NCBI GenBank assembly: GCA_016789265.1
Contig: JAEUQK010000009.1
Location: 1-64,000, forward strand
DNA: 64,000 bases
Direction: 5' to 3'
DNA from: Blastocatellia bacterium
GTDB lineage: Bacteria; Acidobacteriota; Blastocatellia; Pyrinomonadales; Pyrinomonadaceae
Part shown: in pieces, positions 1 to 7,653 of the stretch
Layout of the letters: every line of letters starts with the position of its first letter
Numbering within the stretch: position 1 is the first letter of the stretch
Translations under genes and position numbers: made by a program
Notes under the pieces: generated by a model
What the model was told of the DNA's origin: nothing
Seen by the model: only the letters and a program-made list of their open reading frames with translations
The model's database searches: none

Positions 1-112
1 GGCCAACTTCGCAGGTCTGTCGAGTCAGACTGATCTCAACGGGAGATCCATACGGTCGAACAGCCGTACATTGCTGCGGAAGATCCTCTTTAAAAAGTCC
101 CTGTTCTAAAGG

Positions 113-133
113 CTTCGGTCAATGTGACCGAAG
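113..133. repeat. perfect 9-bp inverted repeat
   Basis: The arms CTTCGGTCA and TGACCGAAG are separated by three bases. No T-run follows on either strand, so it is a poor intrinsic terminator. It ends 24 bases before a TTGACA box and could be an operator for the protease gene at 277 or the 3' end of a transcript entering from the left. Function is not established. Confidence 0.4.
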
Positions 134-157
134 AATGAGTCAAACTGCACAAACTTG

Positions 158-186
158 TTGACACTTTTTGTACATCGCCTTAATTT
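158..186 (+). promoter_or_regulatory. candidate sigma-70-type promoter of the S8 protease gene
   Basis: A perfect TTGACA at 158-163 is followed after 17 bases by a weak -10 (TAATTT, 181-186). The leader to the ATG at 277 would be about 85 bases. Only the -35 box is convincing. Confidence 0.35.
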
Positions 187-276
187 CACATTTGGGCGAA
201 TTTCCACCTCAATTATGCGCCCGTCAAGAAACTCCAACTCTCAATAAATTCCACCAACATTCAACGGAGACCTAGA

Positions 277-2133
277 ATGAAAAAGTTTTGGATCCTTTCC
301 CTTCTGATCGTAGTCGGCCTCACAACCGCATCAATGCTGCCGCGATCGACATCCGGTCAAAAAGTAAAGTTTCAGCAGTCAGAGAACGGCATTCCAAATC
401 GCTACATTGTCGTTTTGAACGACAAGTTCGTCGATGAAAAATCGATGGCACCTGCCGTCGGTTCAGAAGCCGAATATCTGACCTACGTTTACGGCGGAAA
501 AGTGGCGAACGTCTATGCGAACGCATTCAAGGGCTTCGTCGCCGAAATGAGCGAGGATGAAGCGAGAGCCCTCAGCAATGACGATCGGGTCGCCTTTGTC
601 GAGCAGGACGCCGAGGTATTTCCTGCCGCCGTACAGACTGGCGCCACATGGGGCATCGACCGGATAGACCAGCGTGATCTACCTCTCAATACCGAGTATT
701 CCTACGGCACCGATGCGTCGAACGTTCACGCTTATGTCATTGATTCCGGGATACGCTCGACCCACGTCGAATTTGGCGGAAGGGTAACGAAGGACTATGA
801 CGCTCTGACCGATGGACAGAACGGAAATGATTGCATGGGACATGGAACCCACGTTGCAGGCACTATCGGTGCTGCCACCTGGGGAGTCGCAAAGAACGTA
901 AGGCTTCACGCCGTACGCGTTCTTCCCTGTTCAGGCTCCGGTATGACCTCGCATCTCATTATGGGTATCGATTGGGTGGCCGCAAATCACCAGAGTCCCG
1001 CTGTCGCAAATATAAGCGTTACGGCAAGCGGCACCTCGAACGCCATCGATTCGGCTATCCAGAGCATGATCAATTCGGGCGTTACGACCGTCGTTGCGGC
1101 CGGAAACAACAACATGGACGCTTGTAACTACTCACCGGCCCGCGGAGCTGATGTGATCGCAGTTGGAGCGACCTACAATGCCGACCAGAAGGCGACCTAT
1201 TCTAACTTCGGATCTTGCGTTGATGTGTGGGCACCTGGCTCGCTGATCACCTCGGTCTCATACGCAAACGACACCGATTCCCGCATAATGAGCGGCACAT
1301 CGATGGCTTCACCCCATGTCACGGGCGTTGCGGCTCTTTATTTGGCGGCAAATCCAAATGCTAGCCCGGCGACCGTTGCTCAGAATCTCTACAATACATC
1401 TACGCCTAATGTAGTGACTGGCCTGGACGCAGCATCACCGAACCGTTTGGTCTATAGCTGGCTTGGTTCGGCTCCGCCGGCCCCGACACCTACGCCGACG
1501 CCGGCCCCTGCGCGAGTCACGATCAAGAAACGCGCGAATGCACGTACGGAATCCACGCCTAATACGGACTTCCCGTACGACGCGACCAACTTCTCGGCGT
1601 CAAACTTCACTCTTCAGCCAAACAATCAGATAGACGATACCAACGTCACGGCGTTCGGAAGCTCGAACATGATAACGGTCACCGAATCTCAGGTTTACGG
1701 CTGGCAGCTGTCGTCGATCTCCTGCGTTGAGACGTCGGGCGGTACGCCGAACGTCGTGAACACGACCGTCGATCTGGCGAACCGAAAGGCCTTTATCATT
1801 CCGGAGGCCGGTGAGCAGATCGAATGTACGTTCACGAGCGACGAGATCGCACCGTCGGCGTCCTACGGGACCGTTACAGGCCGGATCCTCTCGTCCGACG
1901 GACGAGGCGTTCGCGGAGCGGTTCTTGAGCTCTTCAATGCCGACACACGGGAGACCTTTGTAGCAACAACGAACTCATTCGGATATTACAAATTCGACGG
2001 AATGCATGTTGCTAATTTCTACATAATGACTGCAACCCCGCCGAAGCGATATACGATCGCGGACAACGTGCAGGCATTTAGCCTTGAGGGCGACTTCGCT
2101 ACGGTCAATTTCATCGCGAGTACCGGGCGTTAG
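277..2133 (+). CDS. secreted subtilisin-like serine protease (peptidase S8) with C-terminal regulatory-like module
   Basis: Extracellular endopeptidase of 618 residues. A signal peptide (about 1-27) precedes an inhibitor-I9 propeptide (about 42-113) that should act as intramolecular chaperone and be cleaved off. The S8 domain (about 125-395) has a complete triad: Asp156 in VIDSGI, His189 in GHGTHVAG and Ser342 in GTSMASPHV, with the oxyanion Asn in AAGNNN near 277. A Pro/Thr linker (about 400-415) leads to a region of unknown fold and then a carboxypeptidase-regulatory-like beta-sandwich (about 528-616). That last domain is homologous to the whole mature product of the next plus-strand gene. 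ATG at 277 is followed directly by a normal signal peptide. A strong terminator lies 33 bases downstream, so the gene is probably monocistronic. The proteinase K/thermitase-like layout is clear; the substrate is unknown. Confidence 0.95.
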   Translation: MKKFWILSLLIVVGLTTASMLPRSTSGQKVKFQQSENGIPNRYIVVLNDKFVDEKSMAPAVGSEAEYLTYVYGGKVANVYANAFKGFVAEMSEDEARALSNDDRVAFVEQDAEVFPAAVQTGATWGIDRIDQRDLPLNTEYSYGTDASNVHAYVIDSGIRSTHVEFGGRVTKDYDALTDGQNGNDCMGHGTHVAGTIGAATWGVAKNVRLHAVRVLPCSGSGMTSHLIMGIDWVAANHQSPAVANISVTASGTSNAIDSAIQSMINSGVTTVVAAGNNNMDACNYSPARGADVIAVGATYNADQKATYSNFGSCVDVWAPGSLITSVSYANDTDSRIMSGTSMASPHVTGVAALYLAANPNASPATVAQNLYNTSTPNVVTGLDAASPNRLVYSWLGSAPPAPTPTPTPAPARVTIKKRANARTESTPNTDFPYDATNFSASNFTLQPNNQIDDTNVTAFGSSNMITVTESQVYGWQLSSISCVETSGGTPNVVNTTVDLANRKAFIIPEAGEQIECTFTSDEIAPSASYGTVTGRILSSDGRGVRGAVLELFNADTRETFVATTNSFGYYKFDGMHVANFYIMTATPPKRYTIADNVQAFSLEGDFATVNFIASTGR

Positions 2134-2166
2134 CCGGCCGGACAAACAATTGATCATCTGTTGAAT

Positions 2167-2199
2167 TGGGTCGGATCTGAATCCGGCCCATTTCTTTTT
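2167..2199 (+). terminator. intrinsic terminator after the S8 protease
   Basis: A 10-bp stem (TGGGTCGGAT with ATCCGGCCCA, one G-T pair) with a 4-base loop is followed by TTTCTTTTT. It starts 33 bases after the stop codon. Confidence 0.85.
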
Positions 2200-2541
2200 G
2201 TGCTTACGGCGAAGTTTTCCACACGAGCGTTGTGTAAGATCTTCGTGGAACCTGTGGTTACCAGATGAGTCTTGCCTGCATCGGCAGAACTTAATGGTGC
2301 CGGTAGGCTGCAGACTCCGGCAAATAAATCATGAAAAAGCTTGACTTGCCACCCAAATAATTGGTAAACAAGCAGTTATGCTTTCACGTATGTGTTAATT
2401 GCTTTATTACGGACAAGGTGATATCGGCCAGATTTTTTTGGAATTCCACCGTTATTGGTCATTTAAGCGCTTTATTCAAAGATTTTGACGAAGGCTTTTA
2501 TTGAACAAGACTTTCGACTGATCAGCGGTGAATTAATTTCA
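2200..2541. other. intergenic region without a gene
   Basis: About 340 AT-rich bases between the protease terminator and the next secreted protein. A TTGACT at 2341-2346 could be a -35 box but no good -10 follows. No RNA gene or conserved small ORF was seen. Confidence 0.5.
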
Positions 2542-2958
2542 ATGCCCACACTCATACTTATGTTTAGAAAACCTGCAGTTGTTGCTCTGACTATTGCTGC
2601 GATGGTGTTTGCTGCTTCGGTGACCTCGACTGCCCAGCTACGCGAAGGCAAAGTAGCCCGCCCGTTTGAAAAAGGCCCGCCATCGCCAGATACGACGATT
2701 GCATATGTCACGGGCCGTGTGACCGACGTTTATGGGCGCGGTATCAGTAGGGCCCGTATCTCGCTCTTCGATCTTGATCGTGACGCGGAGTATACCGCCA
2801 CGAGCAATGCGTTCGGCTACTATCGCATCAACGATCTGCCGGTAGGCGACTTCTACGTGATGTCGGTGGCACATAAACGCTACCTGTTCCTTAACGGATC
2901 GGTGTCGTTCATGCTCGACGATAACCTCACTGGTATCAACTTTTTAGGTGAGAATTAA
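2542..2958 (+). CDS. small secreted carboxypeptidase-regulatory-like domain protein
   Basis: About 138 residues: an N-terminal signal peptide ending near TSTAQ, then one carboxypeptidase-regulatory-like (transthyretin-type beta-sandwich) domain with the signatures VTGRVTDVYGRGI and NAFGYYRINDLPVGDFY. These align with the C-terminal module of the protease at 277 (VTGRILSSDGRGV, NSFGYYKFDGM). An in-frame TTG at 2485 would add 19 residues ahead of the signal peptide; ATG 2542 or ATG 2560 is preferred because either gives a usable signal peptide. No Shine-Dalgarno sequence decides between them. There is no catalytic domain. By analogy the module binds or stabilises something outside the cell. The exact function is unknown. 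Confidence 0.75.
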   Translation: MPTLILMFRKPAVVALTIAAMVFAASVTSTAQLREGKVARPFEKGPPSPDTTIAYVTGRVTDVYGRGISRARISLFDLDRDAEYTATSNAFGYYRINDLPVGDFYVMSVAHKRYLFLNGSVSFMLDDNLTGINFLGEN

Positions 2959-3017
2959 GCAGCGAAAGCGATCCCGCTGTCAGAATTAAAGCACAAACCC
3001 CAAGGCCTGCCCTTTTC

Positions 3018-4529
3018 TTATTTGGAAATTAATTGAGCCATTCGGCCCGCCATCGCCCATCGGCTTGGCTCATCGCCGTTTGGCGACTGACCGGCAGGCA
3101 TCAAGGAACGCCCTTTTTCGTAGGAAAGCGCTGCGGCGATCATTGCCATGTCCTTGTCGCTTTCCGATGGCTGAGTCAATTTTTCCCGCTCTCTGAATGC
3201 CGGGATAAACCCTGTATCGAGGTCGCCCTTTACGAATACATCGTCCTCCATCACCGCTCTGAAGAACGGAAGCGTCGTCTTGATACCGTCCACTCTATAT
3301 TCCTTCAGAGCTCGCCGCATCTTCTCGATCGCTTGTTGACGGTCTCGGCCCCATACGGCAAATTTAGAGATCATCGGGTCATAAAATATCGAGACTTCTC
3401 CGCCCTCGTAAACGCCGCCGTCGTCGCGTACGCCCGGTCCCTGAGGTACATGAAGCCGCTCGATTCGGCCCGGCGAAGGCATAAAATTATGGTCCGGGTC
3501 TTCGGCGTAGATCCTGCATTCGATGGCGTGGCCGTTCATCTTCACGTCCTCTTGTGTGAAAGACAGATTTTCGCCCCACGCGACCCTTATCTGCTCGCGC
3601 ACGAGGTCGATTCCGGTCACGAGTTCAGTGACGGGATGCTCGACCTGTAAACGGGTATTCATTTCGAGGAAGTAGAATGAGCGATCGAGATCCGATACAA
3701 GAAATTCGACCGTTCCGGCTCCGACGTAATCGACGGCTTTTGCGACCATTACGGCGCACGCTCCCATTTTCTCGCGAAGCTCCGCGGAGTTGATCGGCGA
3801 CGGGGCCTCTTCGATCACTTTTTGATGCCTTCGCTGTATCGAACATTCGCGCTCGCCGAGATGAACGTGATTTCCGTGCTTATCCGAAAAGACCTGTATC
3901 TCGATGTGCCGCGGCCTAACGACCGCCTTTTCCATAAAAACAGACTCGTCGCCAAAACTCGACAGTGCCTCTGACCTTGCCGCATCCAGCGCCGACCTCA
4001 GCTCTTTTCCATCCGCAACGAGCCGCATTCCTTTCCCGCCGCCGCCCGCCGACGCTTTCAGCATCACAGGATAGCCGATCTGTTCGGCAGTGATCTTTGC
4101 TTCCTCAAACGTGGACAGAGGTTCATTCGTACCCGGAACGACGGGCACGCCGGCCTCGATCGCGATCTTTCGAGCGGAGATCTTTCCGCCCATTGCGTCC
4201 ATCGCTTCCGGCGACGGCCCGATGAAGGTCAGGCCGGCTTCGTTTACGTGCCGTACAAACTCCGCATTCTCTGAAAGGAAACCATACCCGGGATGGATCG
4301 CTTCCGCTCCGGACGCCTTTGCCGCCTCGATAATACGCTCCCAACGGAGGTAGCTTTCCGACGAAGGCGGCGGGCCGACGTTATAAGCCTCGTCTGCCAT
4401 TCGCACGTGAAGCGCGTCCCGATCCGCATCAGAATAGACCGCTACTGCAGCTATCTTCATTTCTCGACAAGCGCGAATGATCCGGCAAGCGATCTCGCCG
4501 CGGTTTGCTATTAGTATCTTATTGAACAT
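3018..4529 (-). CDS. accC: biotin carboxylase subunit of an acyl-CoA (or pyruvate) carboxylase
   Basis: Carboxylates biotin on its carrier protein using ATP and bicarbonate, the first half-reaction of acetyl-CoA, propionyl-CoA or pyruvate carboxylase. The start is placed at ATG 4529 because FNKILIANRGEIACRII is the usual N-terminus; the open frame runs 20 residues further upstream without similarity. ATP-grasp signatures are present: the Gly-rich loop SAGGGGKGMRLV, ERECSIQRRHQKVIEEAPS and EMNTRLQVEHPVTE. At 503 residues it is longer than E. coli AccC (449), with an extra C-terminal segment after the biotin carboxylase C domain. No biotin carrier gene is adjacent, and accD lies 15 kb away with folC. 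The lone subunit may therefore serve a different carboxylase. It is probably the last gene of the minus-strand group from pfkA, 84 bases behind its neighbour. Confidence 0.9.
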   Translation of the reverse strand: MFNKILIANRGEIACRIIRACREMKIAAVAVYSDADRDALHVRMADEAYNVGPPPSSESYLRWERIIEAAKASGAEAIHPGYGFLSENAEFVRHVNEAGLTFIGPSPEAMDAMGGKISARKIAIEAGVPVVPGTNEPLSTFEEAKITAEQIGYPVMLKASAGGGGKGMRLVADGKELRSALDAARSEALSSFGDESVFMEKAVVRPRHIEIQVFSDKHGNHVHLGERECSIQRRHQKVIEEAPSPINSAELREKMGACAVMVAKAVDYVGAGTVEFLVSDLDRSFYFLEMNTRLQVEHPVTELVTGIDLVREQIRVAWGENLSFTQEDVKMNGHAIECRIYAEDPDHNFMPSPGRIERLHVPQGPGVRDDGGVYEGGEVSIFYDPMISKFAVWGRDRQQAIEKMRRALKEYRVDGIKTTLPFFRAVMEDDVFVKGDLDTGFIPAFREREKLTQPSESDKDMAMIAAALSYEKGRSLMPAGQSPNGDEPSRWAMAGRMAQLISK

Positions 4530-4613
4530 AAATAGAACGGACTTTTCGACGGTTCTGGTATTGTCGGGAGTTCTCAAGGCCGTCTCCACATACCCGAAAG
4601 CTTTTCGTACGCC

Positions 4614-4904
4614 TCAATCTAGCATTGAATTGCCCTGATTTCGCGGGTCATAACGAACGCCGATCTTGGCACCCGGGGCGTACTTGAGCGGATCTCGACG
4701 TTGTTCTTCGGTGAGCAATTCTGACGATTCAAAATCTACCCCGTTCAGCGTATAGGTGTAAAACGCCACTTCCTGGCTGCGGTCATTCAAGATCGTGTCC
4801 AGGATGCGTCCGTCGGTTATACGGCCATGTTCCATTAGAAATCTGCGGCGAGCGATCTCCGGATCTTCCTTCGATTTCTTTTTCAAAAACCCAAACAAAC
4901 CCAT
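4614..4904 (-). CDS. small hypothetical protein
   Basis: 96 residues. A basic/hydrophobic start (MGLFGFLKKKSKEDPE) precedes a compact domain resembling DUF3592-like folds, ending KIGVRYDPRNQGNSML; the VRYDP segment and YTYTLNGVDFES are typical of that family. No membrane helix is evident. The start codon lies one base after the stop of the upstream PGPGW gene, so the two are almost certainly cotranscribed and translationally coupled. I do not recognise a function. Confidence 0.65.
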   Translation of the reverse strand: MGLFGFLKKKSKEDPEIARRRFLMEHGRITDGRILDTILNDRSQEVAFYTYTLNGVDFESSELLTEEQRRDPLKYAPGAKIGVRYDPRNQGNSMLD

Positions 4905-4905
4905 A

Positions 4906-5334
4906 TTAGTCGACTTGAAGCGGTTCCTTTCCGTACTTTGCTCTGAGTTTATTTATCGCCGCCAGGACAGTTGGCCGTTGAATGATCTTTGCCTCGATAG
5001 GCCGTTTTCCCGGAATGTCGATCATTATCAGTCCGAGCAAAATGGTCAATATACCCTGTCCCGGAACTCCCGGCAGCGATAATGCGATACCAAGCAGGAT
5101 CAGAAAGATCCCAAATAGATTCTTGACGATCACGGCTCCCCAGCGGACGAGCCACGGGCTGCCAGGAAGAAAGTCGCGCTTATAATGCGTGCTGAAATAA
5201 TTCGACGGGATCTTTACCATTACGATCGCGATCGAGGCAAAACTCAATAGCAGCGAGCCAAGAAAGAGACCTACGCCAAGCAATACTCGCGACAACGTGA
5301 GCGATGCCCAAATTTCACCGAACCACTCACTCAT
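4906..5334 (-). CDS. PGPGW-type small integral membrane protein
   Basis: 142 residues. The start at 5334 (MSEWFGEIW) is chosen because it forms an ATGA overlap with the stop of the upstream CDP-alcohol phosphatidyltransferase; the open frame extends 41 residues further, inside that gene. Two or three membrane helices are visible: about residues 14-38, 66-80 and 85-105. LPGVPGQGILTILLGLIMI matches the Pro-Gly-Pro-Gly-Trp motif region of putative transmembrane PGPGW proteins, with variation at the core. A basic cytoplasmic tail follows. Coupling to a phospholipid-head-group enzyme suggests a membrane-lipid role, but this is inference. Confidence 0.7.
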   Translation of the reverse strand: MSEWFGEIWASLTLSRVLLGVGLFLGSLLLSFASIAIVMVKIPSNYFSTHYKRDFLPGSPWLVRWGAVIVKNLFGIFLILLGIALSLPGVPGQGILTILLGLIMIDIPGKRPIEAKIIQRPTVLAAINKLRAKYGKEPLQVD

Positions 5335-5975
5335 TCGTTCTCTTTGACCCCTTCGAGCTTTTGAAACTCTTTCCAGATGTAATACATCCGGTGGACCAGC
5401 GTCCATACCGAACCGACCGCCAATACCCAGAGAACTTGAGGCATTCGATTGAACCAAAAATTATCCGAGTTCCAGTCCCACGTAGAAAGGGCCCCGATTA
5501 TCAGCAGCACTATTCGTTCCGGCCTCTGCAAGAACCCGACGTTTGCCTTTACACCAAGTCCTTCGCTTCTCGCGGTCGTATAGCTCACCATTACTGAGGC
5601 GATCATGCCGACCCCGGCGAGGATGACATTTAGTATTGAATGTTGAGGCGTATTGCCCGCATAAAAGACCATTATCCCAAGGAACGCCACCATGTCCGAT
5701 AAACGGTCAAGGGATGAATCGAGAAACCCGCCGAACTTCGTTACGTTACCTGTCTGCCTGGCGACATTACCGTCAAGCATGTCGAAAACATTTGCGACGA
5801 TCAGTACAATTCCGGCCCAGAAAAACTCGCCGATGCCGAACAGGACTCCGCACCCGACGTTTATACAAACGCCGATCGCAGTGAGTATGTTCGGGTGTAC
5901 ACCGGCGGCAGCTAAACCGCGGACCATTGCATTTAAGATCCGCATTGCGCCGCGGCCGATACTAGCACCAAGCAT
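5331..5975 (-). CDS. CDP-alcohol phosphatidyltransferase family protein
   Basis: 214-residue integral membrane enzyme that joins a CDP-activated lipid to an alcohol. The family signature D(x2)DG(x2)AR(x8)G(x3)D(x3)D is complete: Asp65, Asp68, Gly69, Ala72, Arg73, Asp86 and Asp90. Asp90 is the expected base and the others bind metal and CDP. About six hydrophobic segments are present. The sequence QRPERIVLLIIG after the motif resembles the phosphatidylinositol-phosphate/archaetidylinositol-phosphate synthase branch rather than PgsA. A separate PgsA is encoded at 53413. The acceptor alcohol is not determinable. It lies 4 bases behind greA and overlaps the PGPGW gene by 4. Confidence 0.85.
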   Translation of the reverse strand: MLGASIGRGAMRILNAMVRGLAAAGVHPNILTAIGVCINVGCGVLFGIGEFFWAGIVLIVANVFDMLDGNVARQTGNVTKFGGFLDSSLDRLSDMVAFLGIMVFYAGNTPQHSILNVILAGVGMIASVMVSYTTARSEGLGVKANVGFLQRPERIVLLIIGALSTWDWNSDNFWFNRMPQVLWVLAVGSVWTLVHRMYYIWKEFQKLEGVKENE

Positions 5976-5979
5976 CCCT

Positions 5980-6447
5980 TTATCCCTCGTCGTGAATGGT
6001 CGTTAACCGCGTGATCTCGAAATTTCTGACACCGGTGGGGGTTTTTACCTTTACTTCGTCGCCCTCTTCACGGCCCATCAATGCCTGGCCGATAGGCGAG
6101 ACCGTAGAAATTGTCCCATTCTCCGGGTCGCTCTCTTCCGATGTGACCAGCTTATAGGTGACCTTCTCTTCTTTTTCAAGGTCGAAAAGGACGACCGTCG
6201 ACCCGTAAGCTATCCGGTCCTTTGGAAGTTTCGAGATATCGATCGAGTCCACTTCCATCAAGCGCTGATGCAGTTGGCTGATCCGTGCCTGAACCATGGT
6301 CTGCCGTTCTTTTGCGGCCTTATACTCGGCGTTTTCCTTCAGATCGCCGAATTCCCTTGCGTGCTGAATGTCCTTTGGGAGCTTGAAGTTCAGCTCGTAT
6401 TCAAGTTTCTCTATTTCTTCCTGAAGTTTCTTCTTTACTGCTTCCAT
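5980..6447 (-). CDS. greA: transcription elongation factor GreA
   Basis: Rescues backtracked RNA polymerase by stimulating cleavage of the extruded RNA 3' end. 155 residues, normal length. The N-terminal antiparallel coiled coil (1-75) carries the acidic tip (EFGDLKENAEYKAAKE) whose Asp and Glu coordinate the catalytic Mg in the polymerase secondary channel. The C-terminal FKBP-like domain ends with GEEDEVKVKTP-like features (seen as EEGDEVKVKTPTG). The start is two bases after the pfkA stop codon, so pfkA-greA are cotranscribed, an uncommon pairing. Confidence 0.95.
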   Translation of the reverse strand: MEAVKKKLQEEIEKLEYELNFKLPKDIQHAREFGDLKENAEYKAAKERQTMVQARISQLHQRLMEVDSIDISKLPKDRIAYGSTVVLFDLEKEEKVTYKLVTSEESDPENGTISTVSPIGQALMGREEGDEVKVKTPTGVRNFEITRLTTIHDEG

Positions 6448-6449
6448 AT

Positions 6450-7538
6450 CTAACCTTTTGGTACTTCCTTTGGCGATCCAAATGTGATGCCTATGTCTCG
6501 TGCAGACCGGACGAGCTGTCCGTCAACGGGAACGGTCTTAAGGTTCGTGCACGCTTCCGAAAGCGGAACCGTCACGATCGTTCCCGCCTGAAGAGCGACC
6601 ATCTTGCCCGTTTCGCCGCTTGCCAATGCTCTGACGGCACAGGCCCCAAAATTTGTACCGAGCATCCGATCGAATGCGTTTGGGCTTCCGCCTCGCTGTA
6701 GATGCCCCAACACGACACAGCGTGTCTCCTTTCCGGTTCGCCGTGCGACCTCTCGTGTGACGTATTCGCCGATCCCGCCCAATCTAAGTTCGCTGGTGTC
6801 CTGGTACATCTCATGCTTGCCGACTTCCATTGCGCCTTCCGCAACGACGATATTCGTAAAGCGCGAACCTTTGCTTTCTCTTTCCAGCACCTTGGCCACC
6901 ACCGAATCGAAATCAAATGGAACCTCTGGAATAAGTATGATATCGGCACTTCCGGCAAGGCCGGCATGCAGCGCGATCCAACCGGTATTGCGGCCCATAA
7001 CTTCGAGCACCATAACGCGGTCATGCGACGCCGCAGTGGTATGAAGCCGGTCAAGCGCCTCCGTCGCGATATCGATCGCGGTCATAAAGCCGAACGTAAG
7101 TTCGGTTGCGGCAAGGTCGTTGTCTATCGTCTTCGGAACGCCGATCACCGGAAAACCGCGTTTATGAAATTGTTCGGCTATCGCAAGTGTTCCTTCGCCG
7201 CCGAGAACGATCAAAGCTTCGATCCCGAGTATGTCCAGGTTCGCCAGCGCTTCCCCGATCGGCAATTCCGGATACACCGGTTTGCCGTCCACCATCTTTA
7301 CGAAGCTCCCGCGGTTGCGTGTTCCGAGAATGGTCCCTCCGCGAGGAAGTATGCCGCTCACGGTCTTCTGTGTCAGCGACATCGTGTGAGTTTCACCAAG
7401 GATCCCTTCGAAACTGTCCTCGATGCCCGTGCATTTCATTCCGAATCGTCCGGTGGCGGTTCTCACCACCGATCGGATCACCGCATTAAGGCCCGGAGCG
7501 TCGCCGCCGCCGGTCAATATCCCAATCTGCTTGTACAT
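6450..7538 (-). CDS. pfkA: 6-phosphofructokinase (group III, atypical signature)
   Basis: Phosphorylates fructose 6-phosphate, the committed glycolytic step. 362 residues. Seen: the Gly-rich start GILTGGGDAPGLNA, fructose-6-P loop PKTIDNDL, MGRNTGW, and LGHLQRGGSP. The phosphoryl-donor site reads GGEGT where E. coli has GGDGS, and PKTIDND where E. coli has PGTIDND. In E. coli numbering that is Glu103, Gly104 and Lys124. Gly104 favours ATP and Lys124 is typical of PPi-dependent enzymes, so the donor cannot be read with certainty. This combination is known from group III enzymes of actinobacteria and other phyla. It heads the operon with greA, behind the ctp terminator. Pyruvate phosphate dikinase at 27.3 kb would supply PPi. 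Confidence 0.92.
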   Translation of the reverse strand: MYKQIGILTGGGDAPGLNAVIRSVVRTATGRFGMKCTGIEDSFEGILGETHTMSLTQKTVSGILPRGGTILGTRNRGSFVKMVDGKPVYPELPIGEALANLDILGIEALIVLGGEGTLAIAEQFHKRGFPVIGVPKTIDNDLAATELTFGFMTAIDIATEALDRLHTTAASHDRVMVLEVMGRNTGWIALHAGLAGSADIILIPEVPFDFDSVVAKVLERESKGSRFTNIVVAEGAMEVGKHEMYQDTSELRLGGIGEYVTREVARRTGKETRCVVLGHLQRGGSPNAFDRMLGTNFGACAVRALASGETGKMVALQAGTIVTVPLSEACTNLKTVPVDGQLVRSARDIGITFGSPKEVPKG

Positions 7539-7591
7539 ATTTAAGGCAAAACTATATTTTAGTTGAAATCGTCAAAAGTGGAAATCAGGCC

Positions 7592-7627
7592 AAACAAAGA
7601 AAGACGAACCTTGTGAAAAGGTTCGTC
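7592..7627 (-). terminator. intrinsic terminator after ctp
   Basis: A perfect 10-bp stem (7603-7612 with 7618-7627) and 5-base loop. Read on the minus strand it is followed by TTTCTTTGTTT. It separates the ctp protease from the pfkA operon. Confidence 0.85.
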
Positions 7628-7653
7628 CCGCACATATCAATAGCCGAAAAACC

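Noticed and set aside
4530..4589. 20-residue N-terminal extension of the biotin carboxylase
   Set aside because: The family starts at MFNKILIANRGE; the upstream residues show no similarity.
6702..7544. 280-codon plus-strand ORF
   Set aside because: Antisense shadow of pfkA; no domain or start signal.
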